Assembly (NCBI GenBank): GCA_946811695.1
Contig: OX328131.1
Span: 6,325,043 to 6,389,042 of the forward strand
Length of the DNA: 64,000 nucleotides
Origin: Gonocerus acuteangulatus
Lineage: Eukaryota; Arthropoda; Insecta; Hemiptera; Coreidae
Reading direction: 5' to 3'
Shown: positions 55,997 to 64,000 of the stretch, piece after piece
Layout of the letters: every line of letters starts with the position of its first letter
Numbering within the stretch: position 1 is the stretch's first letter
Program-made: the position numbers and the translations under genes
Notes under the pieces: generated by a model
Told to the model about the DNA's origin: nothing
Database searches by the model: none
Seen by the model: only the letters and a program-made list of their open reading frames with translations

Positions 55997-56909
55997 GGAT
56001 GTTACTAGGAAGGATATAAGAGGTGGAATTAGGAAGGGATTTAGAAGGAGGCATTAGGAAGGTTATCAGAGGAAGGATATAAAAGGTAGTATAAGGGAAG
56101 AATAAATAATAAATAACTATGACATTGTTTAGTAATTTCATAAATAATGTATTTTACTGATTTAAGGATAAAGTTTTATTCTATTATCACAAAATATTTT
56201 GGATAAGAATTATTAATTTGTTTTTTTAAATTTTACGTTCAAACAACAGTAATTCATTTAGCAAAAACAAAATATTTTAAAACTAATTTTTAATGTAATT
56301 TTTTTTTTTTTTTAAGTTCTATTCTTAACATTATTTTTTAATACAATGCAATAGCACTAACACAATATATAAATACTCAAAATAATTTAAAATCATGTAA
56401 TCTAATATTATATGTATATGTACATATGTATTTAAGTAAATAATAAAAACAAGCTTATATTAAGCATAATTTAATGTTAGTATGTAAACATATAGGCAAT
56501 AAGGTAATATAATGCGATGTAATAATATATACATAAAAAAGAAGGTAATATAATGCAATGTAATAATATATACATAAAGAATAAGGTAATATAATGCAAT
56601 GTAATAATATATACATAATATACATATATAGGCAATAAGCTCATATAATGTTCTGTAATAACTATATAAAATATAAGGTGTACTTCGGCATAATGCAGAA
56701 CACCAACAAATAAATAAACTAAAGAAATAAATAAATAATAAATAAAGAAACAACAAAATACCTAAATCGATCTACTGCCTCTCTCAGAGTCTTCTTCTTG
56801 GATTTGACATCGTCAATCACATTTTTCAAAGCCTCTTTGGAATAAATACTGTTTTCCTTTAAGCCAAGAGGACGCGGGTATAATTGATGCATGTCCGAAC
56901 TCACCCCAC
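55997..56909. other. AT-rich sequence, no gene recognised
   Basis: A 98-codon minus-strand frame (56460-56756) encodes a Tyr/Ile/Leu-rich hydrophobic stretch caused by ATATA-type repeats (AAGGTAATATAATGCAATG occurs three times). I do not call a gene. Confidence 0.5.
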
Positions 56910-57942
56910 GGGGCAGGGAAAATTTCGGGGGGGGGGGCTGAGACCATTTCCAGGGTATGGAATACTAAAAATTTAGAGATTGGAATAGTTTTAGGCAACT
57001 AAAACGCTATTTTTATTTATTTATTTTTTTTTTTTGTGCATCTACGGTGAGTGGTCATTTGCACCTTAAAACGTTATTACACGTAAAATAAAATATGTAT
57101 TATGAACTAAGTGATCTTATTTAATATATTTTTAAGGGTTTAATGACAAGTTTTTATCAAGGACCGAAATCAAAATTAAATGTTTCCTAAAAATGATTTA
57201 ATTAAAAAAATGAAAATTACTTCATAATTTATATTTTTAAAATTAATAATTAACTGTTATGAAATAATTTTTATTTTTAAGTTCTTAAAATAAAAATTAT
57301 TGGAAAATTGTTTTAAAAAAATAATGAAATATATCAATTACGATGGAATTTTTATTTTTAATTCACAATAATAAAAATTAAAGGTAAAGTGAAACTCATT
57401 TATTAAATATCTCTTATCCTCGGAATAAATCAATAAATACTTGATTTGAAACCTTTTGATTAATAGAAGTCATTTGCTTATGTCAGTGAATCAAAGTTCC
57501 TCTAAATCCAATTGATTTGTATGAGTATATATTGTATATTATAGACTTCGTTTTTGTGCATTACTTTCTATTTATTATAGCATTAATTTTTTTTTATTAT
57601 TTAAAATAATGTTTAAAGTTAAAGTAAAAAAAAAAGGTTATTAAAAATTGTTATAAAAAAATGTCGAAATAACATTATTCAAATAATTTTTATTTTTAAG
57701 GTTTTGAAATAAAAATTATTAAACATTTTTTTTAAATAGTAAAATATAATATATTTTATATCTAATTGATATTATCAATTACGATGGAATTTCTATTTTT
57801 ATTTCCTAATAATAAAAATTAAAGGTTAAGTGAAACTCATTTGAAATAAAAATAGTTATTTTCGGTCTCTGGTTATTACCATGAAATCAAAATTCCGGGA
57901 GGGGCTGCAGCCCCTAAGCCCCCCCCCCTTATATACGCCCAT
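56910..57942. mobile_element. MITE family E, long copy 5
   Basis: The left end has AAATTTCGGGGGG and CTGAGACCATTTCCAGGG; the right end is AAGCCCCCCCCCTTATATACG then CCC. The interior holds two direct copies of a roughly 170-bp AT-rich segment (57240-57410 and 57690-57850, sharing CAATTACGATGGAATTT and AAGTGAAACTCATTT). No coding region. Confidence 0.6.
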
Positions 57943-58179
57943 ATAAACAATATGAAAAATTAGGGTTTAATTACATACACAGACGTTTCATCATCTACGA
58001 AAATCATGGGAATTACAACTCACCTTAAAATATTCGTTACTCACTTCAAAGTGTTCTCAGGGCGATTTCGGCTTAAATATATAGGAAAAATGGAATATCG
58101 GTCGTATTTGTCGAACCAATTATGACCTTAATGAAAAAACTTGCTCAAGGTCACGTGATTTCCTGCGCTATGCGTCCGA
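57943..58179. other. Unrecognised sequence before the right array
   Basis: No gene or family recognised. Confidence 0.45.
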
Positions 58180-60087
58180 ACTCGTGGCGTAATATTATGC
58201 TTGCACAGCCACGTTTTCTCGGAAACGGCTGGAGCGACAAATTCGTGATTGGTGTCATTCTAGAGCAACAAATTAGCAACAAATTCTCGTACCAATCTGA
58301 ATTTCGTCAGACAATTAGATCAAAAGTTACGGGGGTGGCTGTGCTGGCGTAATATTACGCTAGCACAGCCACGTTTTCTCGGTAACGGCTGGAGCGACAA
58401 ATTCGTGAATGGTGTCATTCTAGAGCAACAAATTAGCAACAAATTCTCGTACCAATCTGAATTTCGTCAGACAATTAAATCAAAAGTTACGGGGGTGGCT
58501 GTGCTGGCGTAATATTACGCTAGCACAGCCACGTTTTCTCCGTAACGGCTGGAGCGACAAATTCGTGATTGGTGTCATTCTAGAGCAACAAATTAGCAAC
58601 AAATTCTCGTACCAATCTGAATTTCGTCAGACAATTAGATCAAAAGTTACAGGGGTGGCTGTGCTGGCGTAATATTACGCTAGCACAGCCACGTTTTCTC
58701 GGAAACGGCTGGAGCGACAAATTCGTGATTGGTGTCATTCTAGAGCAACAAATTAGCAACAAATTCTCGTACCAATCTGAATTTCGTCAGACAATTAGAT
58801 CAAAAGTTACAGGGGTGGCTGTGCTGGCGTAATATTACGGTAGCACAGCCACGTTTTCTCGGAAACGGCTGGAGCGACAAATTCGTGATTGGTGTCATTC
58901 TAGAGCAACAAATTAGCAACAAATTCTCGTACCAATCTGAATTTCGTCAGACAATTAGATCAAAAGTTACAGGGGTGGCTGTGCTGGCGTAATATTATGC
59001 TAGCACAGCCACGTTTTCTCGGAAACGGCTGGAGCGACAAATTCGTGATTGGTGTCATTCTAGAGCAACAAATTAGCAACAAATTCTCGTACCAATCTGA
59101 ATTTCGTCAGACAATTAGATCAAAAGTTACAGGGGTGGCTGTGCTGGCGTAATATTACGCTAGCACAGCCACGTTTTCTCGGAAACGGCTGGAGCGACAA
59201 ATTCGTGATTGGTGTCATTCTAGAGCAACAAATTAGCAACAAATTCTCGTACCAATCTGAATTTCGTCAGACAATTAGATCAAAAGTTACAGGGGTGGCT
59301 GTGCTGGCGTAATATTACGGTAGCACAGCCACGTTTTCTCGGAAACGGCTGGAGCGACAAATTCGTGATTGGTGTCATTCTAGAGCAACAAATTAGCAAC
59401 AAATTCTCGTACCAATCTGAATTTCGTCAGACAATTAGATCAAAAGTTACGGGGGTGGCTGTGCTGGCGTAATATTACGCTAGCACAGCCACGTTTTCTC
59501 GGAAACGGGTGGAGCGACAAATTCGTGATTGGTGTCATTCTAGAGCAACAAATTAGCAACAAATTCTCGTATCAATCTGAATTTCGTCAGACAATTAGAT
59601 CAAAAGTTACAGGGGTGGCTGTGCTGGCGTAATATTACGGTAGCACAGCCACGTTTTCTCGGAAACGGCTGGAGCGACAAATTCGTGATTGGTGTCATTC
59701 TAGAGCAACAAATTAGCAACAAATTCTCGTACCAATCTGAATTTCGTCAGACAATTAGATCAAAAGTTACGGGGGTGGCTGTGCTGGCGTAATATTACGC
59801 TAGCACAGCCACGTTTTCTCGGAAACGGCTGGAGCGACAAATTCGTGATTGGTGTCATTCTAGAGCAACAAATTAGCAACAAATTCTCGTACCAATCTGA
59901 ATTTCGTCAGACAATTAGATCAAAAGTTACAGGGGTGGCTGTGCTGGCGTAATATTACGGTAGCACAGCCACGTTTTCTCGGAAACGGCTGGAGCGACAA
60001 ATTTGAAAATAGTGTAACAAATTAGCAACAAATTACTGAGTATGTTAGAAGTTGGGGTTGCAATGTTGCTGTTCCAGCGTAATAGGG

Positions 60088-60089
<2 letters not shown>
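58180..60089 (-). repeat. Right array: twelve inverted 160-bp units
   Basis: ACGTTTTCTCGGAAACGG recurs every 160 bp from 58211 to 59971. This is the inverted counterpart of the left array, with the TAATATTAC hairpin in each unit (two units read TAATATTAT, near 58191 and 58991). It ends with the 110-bp terminal segment matching 46787-46897 in inverse orientation. Confidence 0.93.

Positions 60090-60178
<89 letters not shown>
60090..60178. repeat. (TA)n microsatellite
   Basis: TA run with minor interruptions directly outside the right end of the 13.3-kb structure. Confidence 0.95.
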
Positions 60179-60180
<2 letters not shown>

Positions 60181-60183
<3 letters not shown>

Positions 60184-60962
60184 AGACATAAGTATTACCT
60201 GAACACCTAGGACTGCTACAGGAACAACTAGCTGTCGGTAGCACCTTAACACACTGCTACACCTAGACAGAAGTATTACCTGAACACCTAGGACTGCTAC
60301 AGGAACAACGAGCAGTCTGTAGCACCTTAACACACTGCTACACCTAGGCAGAAGTACTACCTGAACACCTAGGACTGCTACAGGAACAACGAGCAGTCTG
60401 TAGCACCTAATCACACTGCTACACCTAGACAGAAGTACTACCTGAACACCTAGGACTGCTACAGGAACAACGAGCAGTCTGTAGCACCTTAACACACTGC
60501 TACACCGAGGCAGAAGTATTACCTGAACACCTAGGACTGCTACAGGAACAATGAGCAGTCTGTAGCACCTTAACACACTGCTACACCTAGACAGAAGTAC
60601 TTCCTGAACACCTAGGACTGCTACAGGAACAACGAGCAGTCTGTAGCACCTTAACACACTGCTACACCTAGACAGAAGTACTACCTGAACACCTAGGACT
60701 GCTACAGGAACAACGAGCAGTCTGTAGCACCTAATCACACTGCTACACCTAGACAGAAGTACTACCTGAACACCTAGGACTGCTACAGGAACAACGAGCA
60801 GTCTGTAGCACCTTAACACACTGCTACACCTAGGCAGAAGTATTACCTGAACACCTAGGACTGCTACAGGAACAATGAGCAGTCTGTAGCACCTTAACAC
60901 ACTGCTGCACCTAGACAGAAGTACTTCCTGAACACCTAGGACTGCTACACCTAGACAGAAGT
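60181..60962 (-). repeat. 81-bp minisatellite, nearly 10 copies
   Basis: Units contain CCTGAACACCTAGGACTGC, GGAACAACGAGCAGTCTG and CACACTGCTACACCTAG, with an exact 81-bp step. Since 81 is 27 codons, the minus strand has a 270-codon frame (60088-60900) of hydrophobic repeats. With no start context or domain and a (TA)n-encoded C-terminus, I do not call it a gene. Confidence 0.93.
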
Positions 60963-61402
60963 GCTACCTGAACTGCAATATTTTCCATCTCTATATGAAT
61001 CTTCTCTCCGACACTCCATCCATTTGTACAGCGAACGGAGAGACTAAAAACAAATAGAATCTGTGCCACTTTAGTGAAATCACTCGACTGGCAATAAACA
61101 ACTCTACCACTTTAAAAAAAAAAAAAAAAGTTTGTATTGTAACAATTGTGATGTTGGATTTATACAACATTGGAATTAGATTTTTTTTTATATAAATATA
61201 AAATATAACAGCTTCCCAGGAATCGAATTCCGATATAGTATTTATATTTCCTGGAATTTATCGTCGGGAAAATAACATTTTCACTTTTATTTTTGTTTTT
61301 TCCTCATACAGTACACCCAACAAAATAAAGAGAATACATTATAAGCTGACATATGTTCTGGGAAATCACGGAGCAGCGAAAAGTTATTCACACAGATGGA
61401 AA
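60963..61402. other. Unrecognised sequence
   Basis: No gene or known family recognised. Confidence 0.45.
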
Positions 61403-61462
61403 ATACATGTAAATGTGACTCACGACACATTACAGACTTACAACCATGTCATATTTGACTAC
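61403..61462. repeat. Single-copy homologue of the 38.6-kb minisatellite locus
   Basis: AATACATGTAAATGTGACTC matches the left flank at 38651-38670. CATGTCATATTTGACT matches the right flank at about 44447-44462. Between them lies only one diverged unit (ACGACACATTACAGACTTA). Confidence 0.7.
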
Positions 61463-61708
61463 AGGCCAATCGGATTCTCAGAGGGTAATTCTCATATAAC
61501 ATTTTGAGGAATTAAACATATTTATTTACACCATTGCCTACAAGAAACATCAAAATATATGCTGCGATGTTTTTATTACTTTAATTATTTTTGCTTTTAT
61601 CCTAAAATTTTGTTTAGATATTAAATTATATTCAGGTAAGTAAAGATGGAATGGTTGGGATTCGGCTAAATAAACCTCAATATGATTTTGTTTTAAAAAA
61701 TCTATATT

Positions 61709-61748
61709 TCGGACGTTTCGGCTACTCATTGGTAGCCTTCGTCAGCAA
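61709..61748 (-). ncRNA. Hammerhead ribozyme motif (Penelope-type)
   Basis: The minus strand has core box CTGACGA (61739-61745) and helix II GGCTAC/GTAGCC with a CAATGA loop. It also has GAAA and the GTC cleavage triplet (GAAACGTC, 61712-61719), with helix III reduced to one pair. Helix I is short (TTG/CGA). A minimal helix III is typical of hammerheads reported in Penelope-like retroelements. One extra A precedes helix II. Activity is untested. Confidence 0.65.
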
Positions 61749-62015
61749 TGGAAATGCCGAGCGGCAGAGGAAGACCAAGGTTGGCAATTAAGGAACCTAT
61801 CTAATCATCAGGTTAAATTATATTCGTCTACATAATCAGTTTCTTAACTGTTTTATTTTAATTTATTGAATTAAGTCGTTTATTATTCTATCTATTAAAA
61901 TAATTATTTTTTGTTGTATTATATAAATTATAATACCGAATTGATTCATCATTAACTTCATTCATTGTATATATTCAATTCATCTAATATTGAAAATTAA
62001 CTAATATATGTACAA

Positions 62016-62395
<380 letters not shown>

Positions 62396-62399
<4 letters not shown>

Positions 62400-62611
62400 C
62401 TAGGTGTATCGCTAGTTTATGACAATACTTCAGGGGATTAAACCAGACAAAAATGTATTTCAACGCCACCAACCAAATATTTCTATCTCACTCCCTTCCA
62501 GAAATATTCCCTTCTAAAGGTTCTTTTAAAGAAACTGTGTGTTTTTTTTTAAATACAACACCAATTTTCTCTGCTTGTAAGCATCTTGTTAAACGTTTTA
62601 TTACATTTTTT
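62396..62611. other. Unrecognised sequence
   Basis: No gene recognised. Confidence 0.45.
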
Positions 62612-63040
62612 TAAAATCAGAATTAAATTTTCCTTTAATGCTAATGCTATCGAATGTTCACAAGTATCTTATTCAAACCGCAATATCAATAACAAAACTA
62701 GAATTTAATAAAAGAAAATCACTAATCTTGCAAGAAAAACTCTGCAGGCTGCCGAGTTCTACAAAATTTGTGAAATGTAATCAGCTATACTATACGAGAT
62801 TATTTCTCAATTTCATAATGTAATTTAAATTCTAGAGTGAAAAAACATCAAACAAAAAAATAGTAAAGTTTGTTTGCGTGATATTGTCAGAAATAAATGA
62901 AAATTATTCTTGACAAAATTGATTTTTAATGATTATAGTAAGTCTTACATAAAAGTTGAATAAAAAAACAAGATATCGAAATTGATAGACGCCCTTACAA
63001 GTCCTTGAAAAGCCCACTGACGACAATCTCACCGTGGTTA
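62612..63040 (+). repeat. Interspersed family H, copy 2
   Basis: Collinear with 52865-53290 (see that entry), ending near CCCACTGACGACAATCTC. The function is unknown. Confidence 0.65.
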
Positions 63041-63049
63041 GCTCTCATT

Positions 63050-63285
63050 TCCAGAAATGATTCCCGAATCCTTGCTATCAGGTGGTTTATGTCCTAAATG
63101 GATAGTTAGGCCAACCCCATGTCTACAAATCAAGCGAAGTCAGATCAGGATTTTTGGCTGCCCAATGCAAAGGTCCAAATTTTCCAATCCATCTTCCTGG
63201 ATGATGTTCATTGAGTCCATTAGGTATAGTTCGTCCATTGCGAACTGGACACCCATCCATTTTCCATCATCCACCATCTTTAAGT
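63050..63285 (-). pseudogene. Tc1/mariner-type transposase C-terminal relic
   Basis: Minus-strand translation contains HHPGRWIGKFGPLHWAAKNP followed by DLTSLDL. This corresponds to the conserved W-I-G-R-x-G-P-x-x-W-P-x-R-S-P-D-L-T-x-L-D block near the last catalytic acidic residue in arthropod mariner-like transposases. A stop follows LDL, and no earlier catalytic Asp or DNA-binding domain is visible. A non-functional fragment. Confidence 0.62.
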
Positions 63286-63364
63286 GCTATTACTTTTATT
63301 TAGTTAATGTTTTTTTTTTTTTTTTGTTTTTTTTTGTTTTGTTTTTTTTTTTGTTTTTTTTTTT

Positions 63365-63566
63365 ACTATAGAATTCCAATTACATTATGAAATTCAGAGG
63401 TAACCCCAGTTTTGAGTATACCATTGGAAAGCTGATTCAATCTTACAACTCTCTGACTGCCGAATCTCGCAGTCAGAGATTTCCCAAAAGTTGTCGCTAA
63501 CCAGAAGCTTTTATTAATTCTTACTTTTTGAATCGATATTTCGGTTTGAATGAGATAAGTGGGGAA
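63365..63566 (-). repeat. Interspersed family H, partial inverted copy 3
   Basis: The minus strand matches the first half of copy 1 (TCATTCAAACCGAAATATCG, CTTCTGGTTAGCGACAACTT, AATTTCATAATGTAATTGGA). Its 5' edge is where the terminal 27-bp tandem array begins. Confidence 0.62.
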
Positions 63567-64000
63567 ATTTAATGTGCATTAGTCTTCAACCATATTTAAT
63601 GTGCATTAGTCTTCAGCCGTATTTAATGTGCATTAGTCTTCAACCATATTTAATGTGCATTAGTCTTCAGCCGTATTTAATGTGCATTAGTCTTCAGCCG
63701 TATTTAATGTGCATTAGTCTTCAGCCGTATTTAATGTGCATTAGTCTTCAACCATATTTAATGTGCATTAGTCTTCAGCCGTATTTAATGTGCATTAGTC
63801 TTCAGCCGTATTTAATGTGCATTAGTCTTCAACCATATTAAATGTGCATTAGTCTTCAACCATATTTAATGTGCATTAGTCTTCAGCCGTATTTAATGTG
63901 CATTAGTCTTCAACCATATTAAATGTGCATTAGTCTTCAACCATATTTAATGTGCATTAGTCTTCAGCCGTATTTAATGTGCATTAGTCTTCAACCATAT
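63567..64000. repeat. 27-bp minisatellite, 16 copies, runs off the window
   Basis: Units read ATTTAATGTGCATTAGTC, TTCA, then ACCAT or GCCGT, so it has a two-state variant pattern. The unit matches the outer edge of family H (AGGCTAATGTACATTAAATG at 52876, present once), so the array grew from that edge. Its 27-bp period gives an 89-codon frame without meaning. Confidence 0.95.

Larger units (their letters stand above)
46787..60089. mobile_element. 13.3-kb structure bounded by inverted 160-bp-unit arrays
   Basis: The left end AGCCCTATTACGCTGG and the right end CCAGCGTAATAGGGCT are exact inverted complements, and the first roughly 110 bp agree on both sides. Both are embedded in (TA)n; an odd-length ATA-type duplication fits, but its length cannot be fixed. 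Inside each end is an array of 160-bp units (9 left, 12 right, inverted). The interior is a patchwork of HINE, Helitron, LINE and MITE insertions, with no transposase that I can recognise. It may be a giant foldback-type element or a duplicated element captured in inverse orientation. Confidence 0.65.

Noticed and set aside
46787..60089. Integrated CRESS-DNA virus
   Set aside because: Only the stem-loop motif is present. No Rep or capsid coding similarity is visible in either array or between them, so I report the motif and not a virus.
60088..60900. 270-codon hydrophobic repeat frame
   Set aside because: It follows from an 81-bp (27-codon) tandem repeat and ends in (TA)n-encoded Tyr-Ile; no independent coding evidence.

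Overview
The window looks like gene-poor nuclear DNA from an invertebrate animal, probably an arthropod. It is AT-rich, packed with (TA)n and (CA)n microsatellites and minisatellites, and full of nested, mostly decayed transposable elements. Eukaryotic markers are an intron-bearing tRNA-Tyr gene (32522-32612, minus), a 5S rRNA-derived sequence (36142-36250, minus), LINE, Ty3/gypsy, Ty1/copia, piggyBac, pogo, Helitron and Penelope-type remnants, and no bacterial gene organisation. I cannot name the species. I see no host protein-coding gene; nearly all long open frames are translated tandem repeats.

Layout. 1-3.9 kb: two minisatellites. 3.9-12.3 kb: short elements I interpret as non-autonomous Helentron/DINE-1-like elements ('HINE-A', 'HINE-B'), two classical Helitron families, a pogo-like element and a piggyBac relic. 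12.3-16 kb: an inverted-repeat element and a Ty1/copia relic. 16.1-17 kb: a palindromic 25-bp minisatellite. 17.3-19.4 kb: a piggyBac-like element with TTAA ends, invaded by HINE-B. 19.5-24.4 kb: Helitron ends, an 18-bp array built from a Helitron 3' terminus, a 1.9-kb inverted-repeat transposon inserted in that array at a TA, and a Helitron coding relic. 27.5-29.7 kb: a foldback element of five plus five 176-bp units, invaded by a Harbinger-like MITE. 30-37 kb: inverted-repeat element, tRNA-Tyr, HINE-A tandem cluster, 5S sequence. 38.6-44.5 kb: a ~100-copy 25-bp minisatellite split by an internally deleted Ty3/gypsy element that keeps an open integrase frame. 46.8-60.1 kb: a 13.3-kb structure bounded by inverted arrays of a 160-bp unit, each unit carrying a hairpin with the sequence TAATATTAC. 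60.2-64 kb: 81-bp and 27-bp minisatellites, Penelope-like pieces with hammerhead-ribozyme folds, and a Tc1/mariner-type relic.

How the parts relate. Most of the window is elements landing in elements. The (TA)n tracts, several of them internal to HINEs, have repeatedly served as landing sites. Several insertions can be read exactly: TA, TTA, TTAA, A|T and an 11-bp LINE duplication. This gives relative ages at many loci. The most unusual signals are the TAATATTAC hairpin arrays, the compensatory end-to-end complementarity of the two HINE families, tandem amplification of Helitron 3' termini, two well-formed hammerhead motifs, and a single-copy homologue of the 38.6-kb minisatellite locus at 61.4 kb.
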